Source: a virus. Taken from it: DNA of 43,636 bases. Both the position numbers and the translations under genes were made by a program. Shown piece after piece: positions 24,837-33,077 of this stretch. Location: the IMG/VR virus record IMGVR_UViG_3300027396_000050, positions 1 to 43,636 of that record. One strand, 5' to 3'. The notes under the pieces are model-generated. The model was not told the DNA's origin. It did no database searches and saw nothing but the letters and a program-made list of their open reading frames with translations. The stretch's first letter is position 1; every line of letters starts with the position of its first letter.

Positions 24837-26987
24837 ATGTTAGCACTAAAATTAACTGTCGCTTCTGCCGGAAGAATACTGCTGTTGAGCGCTTATGCCC
24901 CGCCCGGCCCAATACAAGTTCCAACTGGCGATGAACTAACGTCTTTTTCATTATTCATCGACGGTGAAGTTGGCACCACGGCTACGCTAAATAACAGATT
25001 TATCGATTCTTCACCAAATAATTTAACAGTGACGGCAACTTTTGCTACTGAACAGATATCGCAGAGCGCCTTTAGTCCATTTGGCACTCATGGTTGGTGT
25101 GGACGTTTTGCTTCCGGCGCTAGTTATTTAGAATTTGGTCACGCCGTGAGTTCTAGATATCCGCACTTCGATTTTATGCATAATTCTACTGCAACATTCA
25201 CATTTGAGTGTTGGTTTTATCGGGAAACAGACACTGAGTCTAGATTAATAGAAAATACTATGAATCTGAATACTAATACTGGAACTCGTATTGGCATATA
25301 CGCAACCAGCGCGAATACAACAAGCAACAAACTATTCATGCAAGTAGTTGGTACTACAAGCACTCTTGCTGTCGATGTTCGTTCTTCGTCAGAAATTGCA
25401 CTAAATACATGGACACATGTTGCTGTCACATATGACCGCTCAATTATAACAGGCACTGCAAAAATTTATATCAACGGAATTTTAGATGGAGTAGCAGACA
25501 GAGGAGCCGGTAATGCAAATAACGTGAGCGCGCGATATCCATTGGCTGTTGGTGGTTCTGGCAATATAAGTTCAAATGGCTACACAGGCACGATCGCAGA
25601 TTTGAGAATCTCAAATGCCGTTTTATATAATTCCAATTTTACTTTGCCAACTTCACCAGTAACTGCGTCATCAGCAACTACAAAACTTTTAATTCTACAG
25701 CATCAGAATAGTAGAATCATGGACAACAGTATAAACAATTTTACATGCACGCAAGTCGCTGCCTCGTTCGCGGGTGCTATTGTGCCTGGTAGCCCATACA
25801 AATTTACAATGTACTCATCTTCAACTGGAGGGTCTGCTTACATTGACGGCCAAGCTTTAATAGTTTCATCATCAACGTCATTAGTTATAGGCGAATCCGA
25901 TTTTACGATCGATTGTTGGGTATATATGCGATTGACGAGAACCGGTTCTGGTGTATCTTTTGATCCGGCAATAGTATCAGGTTTACATTCTGGAGTTAAT
26001 CGCAATTTTTATATTTCTGGTGTTTCTGGCAGTTTAGGGTTTGGCACTTCTACAACACGAACGTTCGAAACACCAAATCAGATTCCAATTTATCAATGGA
26101 CGCATGTTGCTGTAGAAAGAAGTGGCGGCACAATGAGGCTTTATGTTAATGGGAAAACCGAAGCTACAACTTCAACAAATCTGCCTAATTTAACGCAACA
26201 GAATAATTTAGTAATTGGTGTAGGTAGAGATTTATCTACGGGAAATCTGCGTGCCCATATTAGTGATTTGCGAATTATTAATGGGCAAGCATTATTTAAT
26301 GGCGACTTTACGCCACCAACAAGCATGTCTACCGCCACTTCAGGAACAAGTCTATTATTGAATTTTACTAATGGCGCGTGGATTGACAAGACGGGTAAAA
26401 GTACGCTGTCTGTTTATGCTGCTGCTGGCGCGGTGACAGGGATTAATTCTTCGGTTTATAAAAATGGAAATGCTAGTTTAAGATTTGCAAACGGCAACTT
26501 CGCGTTCATTAGACAAGGATTAACTACTATAGACCTCAAAAAATCAGATTTTACTATAGAATTTTGGATCAACTTTGTGACGTATCTAACTGGTTCAGCA
26601 TCATCAAATAGGAAATACTTAGTGTGTTATAACAGGAACGGTGGCGCAACAATAACTAATAATCCACTCTTGATTCAAACGGAAACAAATAAAATCGGAT
26701 TATATGCAACTTCCGATGGTTCATCATGGAATATCGCAAACAATCTTACTGTTTTTTCTGGTACGCCAACAACTAGTGTGTGGCACCATTTAGCTGTAAC
26801 ACGAAATGGCAACACAATAAGAACTTTTGCAAATGGAACGCTGGTGAGCAGCACGTCTACATCATTGTCATTGTTAACGCCTGGCGCAGATACAGAAATG
26901 ACAATTGGTTCTGCAGAATGTTATATTGACGATTTTAGAATTTATAAAGGCTACGCAAAGTACACTGATAGCTTCACGCCTGAATAA
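24837..26987 (+). CDS. LamG-domain adhesin B, 716 aa, paralogue of adhesin A
   Basis: Starts MLALKLTVASAGRILLLSAY and follows the layout of adhesin A through its whole length: leader with ELTSFSLFIDGEVGTT, then three LamG-like domains (TFTFECWFY, DFTIDCWVYM, DFTIEFWINF). Both end with CYIDDFRIYKGYAKY and SFTPE. Divergence is uneven: the second domain differs most, and the third carries an identical DNA block. It has its own late promoter and a hairpin on each side. It is likely to be a second receptor-binding variant in the same structure. Confidence 0.87.
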   Translation: MLALKLTVASAGRILLLSAYAPPGPIQVPTGDELTSFSLFIDGEVGTTATLNNRFIDSSPNNLTVTATFATEQISQSAFSPFGTHGWCGRFASGASYLEFGHAVSSRYPHFDFMHNSTATFTFECWFYRETDTESRLIENTMNLNTNTGTRIGIYATSANTTSNKLFMQVVGTTSTLAVDVRSSSEIALNTWTHVAVTYDRSIITGTAKIYINGILDGVADRGAGNANNVSARYPLAVGGSGNISSNGYTGTIADLRISNAVLYNSNFTLPTSPVTASSATTKLLILQHQNSRIMDNSINNFTCTQVAASFAGAIVPGSPYKFTMYSSSTGGSAYIDGQALIVSSSTSLVIGESDFTIDCWVYMRLTRTGSGVSFDPAIVSGLHSGVNRNFYISGVSGSLGFGTSTTRTFETPNQIPIYQWTHVAVERSGGTMRLYVNGKTEATTSTNLPNLTQQNNLVIGVGRDLSTGNLRAHISDLRIINGQALFNGDFTPPTSMSTATSGTSLLLNFTNGAWIDKTGKSTLSVYAAAGAVTGINSSVYKNGNASLRFANGNFAFIRQGLTTIDLKKSDFTIEFWINFVTYLTGSASSNRKYLVCYNRNGGATITNNPLLIQTETNKIGLYATSDGSSWNIANNLTVFSGTPTTSVWHHLAVTRNGNTIRTFANGTLVSSTSTSLSLLTPGADTEMTIGSAECYIDDFRIYKGYAKYTDSFTPE
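26654..26867 (+). repeat. Identical 214-bp block, copy 2
   Basis: The partner of 24363-24576. A shorter identical stretch of about 51 bases is shared by the first LamG domains (within 23150-23210 and 25450-25510). Confidence 0.92.
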
Positions 26988-27004
26988 TATTATCTCGCAA
27001 TAAA

Positions 27005-27040
27005 GCAACCGGGTTATTTTAAATAATCCGGTTGCACTTT
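27005..27040 (+). terminator. Terminator after adhesin B
   Basis: A 14-bp stem with one G-U pair (left 27005-27018, right 27022-27035) followed by ACTTT running straight into TATAAATA. Confidence 0.8.
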
Positions 27041-27048
27041 TATAAATA
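27041..27048 (+). promoter_or_regulatory. T4-type late promoter TATAAATA
   Basis: A perfect octamer 32 bases before the start at 27081, directly abutting the terminator. It heads the long late operon 27081-34392. Confidence 0.8.
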
Positions 27049-27080
27049 GACAATAATTCTGTTTATAAAGGCGCTATTAC

Positions 27081-29456
27081 ATGCCATTAGAAATCTTAAC
27101 TGAAGCTATTGCACATATTGAGGATTTAGCTCCAGAATCTTTTCTTGAGGTCATCCAAAATTTAGAAAAATATATTGCTACTGAAAAACTCGATGGCTTT
27201 AATTTTCGTTTTGGGCTTGATTCTGCTGGCAATTTATACACTTCTCGTGAAAGTAAAGGCCCAAAAGATAGGATTTATGATGCTGATGATTACGGAACTT
27301 CCGCCGCGCAATTAAAATTTGCGGCAGCTCATCGTGCAATCGAAGATCAAGCAAAAGTAATTAAATCAGAATTAAAGCCAGGAGAAGCAGTAGAAATAGA
27401 AGTTTTATTTGGTGAACAGCCAAATGCAATTACTTATGGTATCGACAATAAGAATCATATTTCGCTATTAAGAATGGTTCCTGGCGATATTGAAGAAGTA
27501 GATCAGAACAGACTTAAAGATATTTCAGCCGCTTTACTTGGAAAGACTTCAAAAATCAGAACCCCAATTTTGGATACCGATGATGGTAAACATCTCAAAT
27601 TTATACCAGTAGACATGACTTGGGAATTCGTGCCGGCACAAAAAATAGACAGCGCAGAATTGAAAAGCATTGACGTGTCAGCTGAAATAGAAGAAATGAA
27701 GAATTATCTAGATTCTAAAAATGAATTGATGGACATCCCAAATAGAGAAGTTCTTGGATTAAATTTAAGCTCAGTGCCAAAAGAAGAACGTGAAAAAGCA
27801 AAAGAAGAAAGAGAAAGAGTTAAAAATGAGTTATTAGACAATTTTAAATTGCCTATTAAACAGAAATTTCTATCACAGCTTATTAGTAAAATTGAACCCA
27901 AATTACAGAAAAGTACAGTAGATCCAAAAGAAAAATTTGGTATCGAAGGAATCGTGCTGTTAGATCCACAAACTCAGGATCAAGTTAAGCTGGTTGATAA
28001 AGACACATACGGCGAGATTAATTCTTTTAATTTTGCTGCGAGAAAGAAAATATCCGGGGCGGTGAAAAAGGCAGACGTTGATGCTGAAGATGAACTATCT
28101 GGCGGCATTGAAGGTAGGGCCATGATTAGAATTGCTGAACTTTTTGGCAATCCTTTACTTGCTGTCTCTATGCAGGCGAAAAGACAAATTGAAAAATTAA
28201 ATGTTGACACAGCTGAAGAAGCCGCAGCAAAAATTGCTGAGCAGACTTCAGCAAATTTCATGGATTTAAAAACAAAGATCCTTTCTGTACTAGCAGCTGC
28301 AGAAAAAGATATTAACGAAGAACTCGAAAAGTTCAAACGTGAAGCTAAAGACTATAAATTAATCCTAAAAGATGGGCGAGAAGTGAAATATACACAAGAA
28401 ATAATTAAACGCACGCTAGTTCAAATTGCGGAAACCTTATCAAAAATAAGTCAACTTGAAGGGCTAATTAATAGAGCTAAATCTAAAGAAGGTTTAGTTG
28501 CAGCAATTTATGGTGAAAAGATTAAAAAGGTTTTTGGCAAACAGCTCGAAGAAGCGGTGAAACCTCGTAAAATGAAAGTTCCGTTATTACAATTTTCTGA
28601 TAGATTAGCTGCGCTTTCACGGATTACTCCAGAACAGGCACATAACGCGTATACCGCGAATTTGTTGGCAGCCCTTCTTTTAATTGCAACAAATTCTAGA
28701 ACTGGAATTAAAGAGCTGCATGATCCTGACCATGCGAGTTTGCAAAAATTATCTCCAGAAATGAGCGATTTAAACTTTTGGGGCGCAATTGTTTTTTATC
28801 CAGACAAGAAACACGTAAAGCCATACTTAAGTGAAGAAACAGCTGCGGCGTTGTGGAAATCAGCTAAGCGTATTTTTAAAGACAGAATAAGAACAATTCA
28901 CCGCACTCTCTCAGCTGATATAAGTTATAATACTGTTAATTGGGAAGAACAATCAGATAATATGAGAGTGATCACTCTTAGGTTTGAAAATAGAACAAAG
29001 GCTATAAATATTATTCGAGCTGGAATACCTAATTTTGATTTCCTAGATCAGGCAGCGCAAAATGATGTTATTCAAAAAACATATATGTTGTTGCTAACGC
29101 ATGACCCAGCATCAAGATTATTGTCAGAATTAAGAAAAACACAGAACACAAATTTATTAGGAGCAGCTGGGGTGGAAGCTAAAAACAGTCTCATCAGAAG
29201 CGTAAACAAAATCGCTGAAGAAAACCAGGTTAAAGAAACAGCAGCCGGTGCAACTGCTGCTGGTGCTGTCGGTGGAGCAGCAGGAGCTGGAACTGGCCCA
29301 ATGGTTCATATGGCGCCAGCTGATATTCCAGCTACAACGGCTGCTTCAATCGCGAGCTATCCTAGTAAAATTTTTAATGGTGTAGCTATTATACGAAGAA
29401 AACGTAATTATCAACCTACTTCCAAATTCATGAAACCAGTTAAGGATAAAAAATGA
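27081..29456 (+). CDS. Late protein with ligase/capping-type nucleotidyltransferase domain
   Basis: A 791-aa protein. Residues about 30-320 show the ordered motifs of covalent nucleotidyltransferases: motif I TEKLDGF with K36 as the expected AMP/GMP-accepting lysine, SR-E-S-K-G at 55-60 (motif Ia-like), EIEVLFG at 105-111 (III), GIEGIVLL at 287-294 (IV) and VKLVDK at 302-307 (V). The remaining 470 residues are mostly helical with no ligase accessory domain I recognise, ending in an Ala/Gly-rich hydrophobic stretch and a basic tail (AIIRRKRNYQPTSKFMK). Late promoter and neighbours suggest a virion or late-acting enzyme rather than a replication ligase. The substrate is unknown. Confidence 0.75.
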   Translation: MPLEILTEAIAHIEDLAPESFLEVIQNLEKYIATEKLDGFNFRFGLDSAGNLYTSRESKGPKDRIYDADDYGTSAAQLKFAAAHRAIEDQAKVIKSELKPGEAVEIEVLFGEQPNAITYGIDNKNHISLLRMVPGDIEEVDQNRLKDISAALLGKTSKIRTPILDTDDGKHLKFIPVDMTWEFVPAQKIDSAELKSIDVSAEIEEMKNYLDSKNELMDIPNREVLGLNLSSVPKEEREKAKEERERVKNELLDNFKLPIKQKFLSQLISKIEPKLQKSTVDPKEKFGIEGIVLLDPQTQDQVKLVDKDTYGEINSFNFAARKKISGAVKKADVDAEDELSGGIEGRAMIRIAELFGNPLLAVSMQAKRQIEKLNVDTAEEAAAKIAEQTSANFMDLKTKILSVLAAAEKDINEELEKFKREAKDYKLILKDGREVKYTQEIIKRTLVQIAETLSKISQLEGLINRAKSKEGLVAAIYGEKIKKVFGKQLEEAVKPRKMKVPLLQFSDRLAALSRITPEQAHNAYTANLLAALLLIATNSRTGIKELHDPDHASLQKLSPEMSDLNFWGAIVFYPDKKHVKPYLSEETAAALWKSAKRIFKDRIRTIHRTLSADISYNTVNWEEQSDNMRVITLRFENRTKAINIIRAGIPNFDFLDQAAQNDVIQKTYMLLLTHDPASRLLSELRKTQNTNLLGAAGVEAKNSLIRSVNKIAEENQVKETAAGATAAGAVGGAAGAGTGPMVHMAPADIPATTAASIASYPSKIFNGVAIIRRKRNYQPTSKFMKPVKDKK

Positions 29457-30892
29457 CTCAAAAAAATGATAAGCCATTGAGCGAAACTGCCGCTGCTGGC
29501 ACACAACCAAAATTGAATCTTTCCCTTTTGAGCCAAGTAGATAACGCTCAGGCCGCCAAAAAAGCAGGGCATGAATTGTCAACCAATGACGTTCATGAAA
29601 TTTTATCTGCCGCACATGAAGCTGAGGAAGAAGTTGAAACTGAAGCGTTCGGTCTAGAAACAGACGAAGGCGACATCGTAAAAGTTTATGTGAACATAAA
29701 AGATAGCGACGGTTTTGAAAAAGCTCTTGCTGATATGTTAGGAACTGAAGATGATATTGAAACTGCGCTGGAAAAACTCTCAAAATCATTTGATATCGTA
29801 GACGTGGAATGGCCAGATATGGAAGAAGAGGAAGAAGAGGAAGAAGAGGAAGAAGAATGCGAAGAGTGTGAAGGCGAAGGCTGCGAAAAATGCGAACCAG
29901 AATCAGAAGATGATTCTGAGGCAGAATTAGAATTAAGTCCAGAAGATTTAGAAAAGGCAGCTGAAAAAGAGGAAGAGGAAGAAGAGGAGGAAGAAAAAAT
30001 GAAACAAGAAGAAATAAAAACATCATCATTTGGACAGAAATTTGCTCAGCGTCTAATGGCATCTTTTGGCGATACCATTACTAGTAAGTCATTAACTGAG
30101 GCCGTAGAGAAAAAAGAACTTCTTTTTGATTTATCAGACGAACAAAAAGATCTTGAGCGTAAATTCCAAGTACCTATGCAGCGCAAGATTGTTCAAACAA
30201 TCATGTTAATGGGTTTCCCGGTTTCTCAATTGAAGCTCAAAATTTCAGCATTCCGCGATAGCGTAGAAGCTGCACACGATCTTTTATTAGACAATCCACA
30301 AGCTTTACGCTATTTTAAAGAACTCCATAAAACTTTAGGCCAAATGGTTGGCGCAAAAGAAAGCAAAAATGTTGAAGTGATGGAAGCAGAAAAAGAAGCC
30401 CACTTCTCTTCAATTTATCAACAGAAAATTTATGATCTGTACAAAGTGCTTGGTGTGCCAGAAGAATTATTAGGACAACAAAAGAAGACACGTTTTATCG
30501 AGCAGCTAAAAGATATGGCAATTTTAGTTATGTCTTCACCAGAACTTCGTCGTATAATTAACAACTTAGAAAAAGCACTCGGCAAAGAAGAAAAAGAACT
30601 TAGTCTAAAAATGAAATCAACAGATCGGCCAGTTGGTGAAAAAATAATGGCAGAAGAAATGTTAGCAGTTGATGCTTTAGGAAACTCACCATTTGCTCAA
30701 GCTCTAGTTAATCTCTTCAACGCGTTGGAATTAAGTGATTCAATTAACAAACAAGACGTACTTCAGAAATTGAAAAAACAAATCAGAGACGATAGGATGG
30801 AATTAAAAGGAATGTCAATGATTGTAACTAAGCTTAATTCTGTTGTTGATTTAATTAACAAGGGCAAATCAAAACCTGAAGGCGCCGAATAA
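29453..30892 (+). CDS. Acidic late protein with poly-Glu and CxxC cluster
   Basis: A 479-aa protein overlapping the previous gene by 4 bases. Residues about 1-120 contain DIVKVYVNIKDSDGFEKALA. A Glu-rich stretch follows with a run of about 12 Glu, then C-E-E-C and C-E-K-C pairs close together, and a second Glu run near 175. From about 190 on it is helical and moderately charged (SFGQKFAQRLMASFGD, then LSDEQKDLERKFQVP). The acidic character recalls phage prohead-core or scaffold proteins, but I see no motif to prove it. The CxxC pairs could bind zinc. Confidence 0.75.
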   Translation: MTQKNDKPLSETAAAGTQPKLNLSLLSQVDNAQAAKKAGHELSTNDVHEILSAAHEAEEEVETEAFGLETDEGDIVKVYVNIKDSDGFEKALADMLGTEDDIETALEKLSKSFDIVDVEWPDMEEEEEEEEEEEECEECEGEGCEKCEPESEDDSEAELELSPEDLEKAAEKEEEEEEEEEKMKQEEIKTSSFGQKFAQRLMASFGDTITSKSLTEAVEKKELLFDLSDEQKDLERKFQVPMQRKIVQTIMLMGFPVSQLKLKISAFRDSVEAAHDLLLDNPQALRYFKELHKTLGQMVGAKESKNVEVMEAEKEAHFSSIYQQKIYDLYKVLGVPEELLGQQKKTRFIEQLKDMAILVMSSPELRRIINNLEKALGKEEKELSLKMKSTDRPVGEKIMAEEMLAVDALGNSPFAQALVNLFNALELSDSINKQDVLQKLKKQIRDDRMELKGMSMIVTKLNSVVDLINKGKSKPEGAE

Positions 30893-30917
30893 CTCTAATA
30901 AGGAAAAGTGAATTAAA

Positions 30918-31214
30918 ATGGACAAATCAGTTAAATCACTTTTACAGCAAATTAACGAAGCTGCCCGCGTCTTTAAAAGGCGCGGGCAGGAAATTAAACG
31001 CGCATTTGTCTGTGCAGGTGGACCGCGCAAAGGAAAGTCTGTAAGCAAATTGACTGCCTGTTTTAAAAAGCGTAAACCATTAAAAACCCGTTTAAAATTG
31101 CGCCGGGCTGCTCGGAGAACTAAAGCTCAACGCGCAGTTAAGACAAAATTAGGCTTAAGAAAAGCTACGCATTTTAAATTGGTTCGGCTGAATAAGGCAA
31201 TTAGAAAAAGATGA
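30918..31214 (+). CDS. Small very basic virion-type protein, 98 aa
   Basis: Almost a third of the residues are Lys or Arg. The motif VCAGGPRKGKSVSKLTACF at about 31-49, followed by repeated K/R-rich segments (KTRLKLRRAARRTKAQR) and ending VRLNKAIRKR, resembles from memory small basic proteins with C-x-x-GPRKG-x-x-V in T4-like environmental phages. It likely binds nucleic acid, possibly packaged DNA. It sits right after the acidic protein, which could act as a charge partner. AAGGA precedes the start. Confidence 0.75.
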   Translation: MDKSVKSLLQQINEAARVFKRRGQEIKRAFVCAGGPRKGKSVSKLTACFKKRKPLKTRLKLRRAARRTKAQRAVKTKLGLRKATHFKLVRLNKAIRKR

Positions 31215-31879
31215 CATCCTTTAATTATAAAGACTATAGCACTGTTAATTTAAATAACATGCGTTTTTATGATATTGAAGGGTGTCATTATCCGTCTATA
31301 ACCACTGTTTTAGGTAATACGATGGAGCCAGAAAAGAAAAAGTCTTTAGAGAATTGGCGCAATTCTTTGGGTGCAGCTAAGGCAGATAAATTCTCTAAAG
31401 ATGCGGCCGACCGAGGAACTCAAATTCATTTGATGTGTGAACGCTTTCTAAAAGGCGAAACCGTGGTTCAAAAACCAAATGAATTTAGTCCGCAAATAAT
31501 AGGCATGTTTAATGGCCTAAAATTGAAACTCGGAAAGATAAAACAAATATGGGGTCAAGAAGTTGTTCTTTTCTCTCATGATTTAGAAGTAGCTGGCCGC
31601 TGTGATTTGATTGGCGTTTATAACGATTTCCCTGCAATAATTGATTTTAAAACCAGCACGAGGTTGAAGGATAAATCAAAAATTGGGGATTACGTATTGC
31701 AGATTACCGCATATGCAAAAATGCACAATGAAATGTTTGGCACCGAGATAAACAAAGGTGTTATTTTGATGATCACTGAACAGGGATTTCCGAGCGAATT
31801 TCATTACACCACTTCTGAACATACTTTAGCACTAGAAAAGCGCGTTAAAGAATTTTATACACGCCTTCTTGACGCATAA
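31211..31879 (+). CDS. PD-(D/E)XK nuclease, RecB/Cas4-like exonuclease
   Basis: A 222-aa protein overlapping its upstream neighbour by 4 bases. Motifs in order: RGTQIH at 69-74 (helix with the conserved His), E117 in GQEVVL, AGRCDLIG at 128-135 with D132, IIDFKTS at 143-149 giving the D145/K147 of PD-(D/E)XK, and QITAYA at 164-169, the QxxxY helix of the RecB-nuclease family. The metal-binding set is complete, so activity is expected. In phages such nucleases act in recombination, DNA processing or host DNA degradation; its place in a late operon leaves the role open. Confidence 0.87.
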   Translation: MTSFNYKDYSTVNLNNMRFYDIEGCHYPSITTVLGNTMEPEKKKSLENWRNSLGAAKADKFSKDAADRGTQIHLMCERFLKGETVVQKPNEFSPQIIGMFNGLKLKLGKIKQIWGQEVVLFSHDLEVAGRCDLIGVYNDFPAIIDFKTSTRLKDKSKIGDYVLQITAYAKMHNEMFGTEINKGVILMITEQGFPSEFHYTTSEHTLALEKRVKEFYTRLLDA

Positions 31880-31890
31880 TGGAGATTAAT

Positions 31891-32418
31891 ATGCCTCTCA
31901 ATACACACCTTCAAACATTAGCTTCTACAATGCCACCGCTTGGCGCTGCCCTGGTTAACCCAGCACCAGCAGCTGAGGAACCAAATATGTCAATGGTTGC
32001 CGTTGAACCAAGCAGCGAACCACAATATCTTACTAAAGATGAAGTTATGGCAGCAGCTCAATCTGCGGCAGAAGTAGAAATGACGCCAGAAACTGATTTG
32101 CCGGCAGAAACCCCACCTACCCCTGGGTTCAGCATCCATTTAGCAGACACGATTCAATATAAGGGTGGTTCACAAGATGAACCTCAACTTAAATTCAGCG
32201 TCATCTTTAATGTGTATTTGAGTGATGGCTCAATGGTTCCAGTAAGTAGAACATTTGAGATCGATAGTGCAAATCTATTAGAAGATGCGTTAAAACAGCA
32301 AGATGGAAAAGTAATTCGTGTAGAAAGCGTAGAAAATAAAAATAGTGAATCACAAGCTAAAGTAGCAAAAAGAATGCGTGAATTAGCTGGGATTCCTCAT
32401 CGGGGGAACTTCGTATGA
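31891..32418 (+). CDS. Hypothetical late protein, 175 aa
   Basis: The start at 31891 is preferred because GGAG lies 6 bases upstream; an ATG at 31879 overlapping the previous stop would add MEIN. The N-terminal 80 residues are low complexity, rich in Ala, Pro and Glu (NPAPAAEEP, TPETDLPAETPPTP). The C-terminal half is a small beta domain (FSIHLADTIQYKGG, then VYLSDGSMVPVSRTFEI). It overlaps the next gene by 4 bases. Function not recognised. Confidence 0.75.
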   Translation: MPLNTHLQTLASTMPPLGAALVNPAPAAEEPNMSMVAVEPSSEPQYLTKDEVMAAAQSAAEVEMTPETDLPAETPPTPGFSIHLADTIQYKGGSQDEPQLKFSVIFNVYLSDGSMVPVSRTFEIDSANLLEDALKQQDGKVIRVESVENKNSESQAKVAKRMRELAGIPHRGNFV

Positions 32419-33077
32419 AAACCTTAGTCCTTTCATTATCCATTAAGGATGATTCCTTATACAGCGAAATAGTTAAAATGCTAGGTGAGCATTTAAAAGA
32501 AAAGGGAATTAACGTTCTTCAACAGGCTGGGCCAGGATTAACTATTCTTAGCGGAATACAAATTATGCAGCCAGAAGATGATAAAGAGGAAGAAGAAAAA
32601 GAAGACGAAGAACAAACTCCTGAAGAACCAGAACCATCAGATTCTGATAACGAAATGGCTGAGCCAGCTGAACCAGAAGAAGTTGCTTCAGAAGAACCTG
32701 AAGCCGAAATGACAGAACCAGAAGCCGAGCCTGAGGAAATGACAGTTGCCGCTGATGTTATTGAAAGTGAAGAAGTTCCTCAAAAAGAATTTATCGAAGG
32801 TGTGCGTTCCTTCTACCTAGGAAACAGTGAATTAAAGACAGAAAAAGGTGTAAACGAATCTATTCTTTTTGTTGAAAACATCTCAGTAGATATGCCTTAT
32901 GTGTCATTTAAATTCAAGGATACAACATATAGATATCAGGTTAATGAAAAAAGTGAAGAAGGTACATTTATTGAATTAAGTTGTTATACCGAGGAATTGC
33001 AATTGCAGCGTATTAAGTGTTTGCTTAAAGAAAAACAAGATCAAGAATTAGACCTTGTATTAGGCACGCAATCATGA
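32415..33077 (+). CDS. Hypothetical acidic late protein, 220 aa
   Basis: Two folded ends around a low-complexity middle. Residues 1-55 (MKTLVLSLSIKDDSLYSEIV) look like an alpha/beta start. Residues 55-120 are almost all Glu, Pro, Asp and Ala. The C-terminal 100 residues form a mixed domain (YVSFKFKDTTYRYQV, LSCYTEELQLQRIKCLL). The Glu/Pro linker is similar in style to the two other acidic proteins of this operon. Start and stop overlap neighbours by 4 bases. Function unknown. Confidence 0.75.
   Translation: MKTLVLSLSIKDDSLYSEIVKMLGEHLKEKGINVLQQAGPGLTILSGIQIMQPEDDKEEEEKEDEEQTPEEPEPSDSDNEMAEPAEPEEVASEEPEAEMTEPEAEPEEMTVAADVIESEEVPQKEFIEGVRSFYLGNSELKTEKGVNESILFVENISVDMPYVSFKFKDTTYRYQVNEKSEEGTFIELSCYTEELQLQRIKCLLKEKQDQELDLVLGTQS

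Noticed and set aside
29346-30062. 238-codon minus-strand open frame opposite the acidic-protein gene
   Set aside because: It is the antisense of Glu-rich codons, giving a Leu/Phe-only, low-complexity product; the plus-strand genes are well supported.
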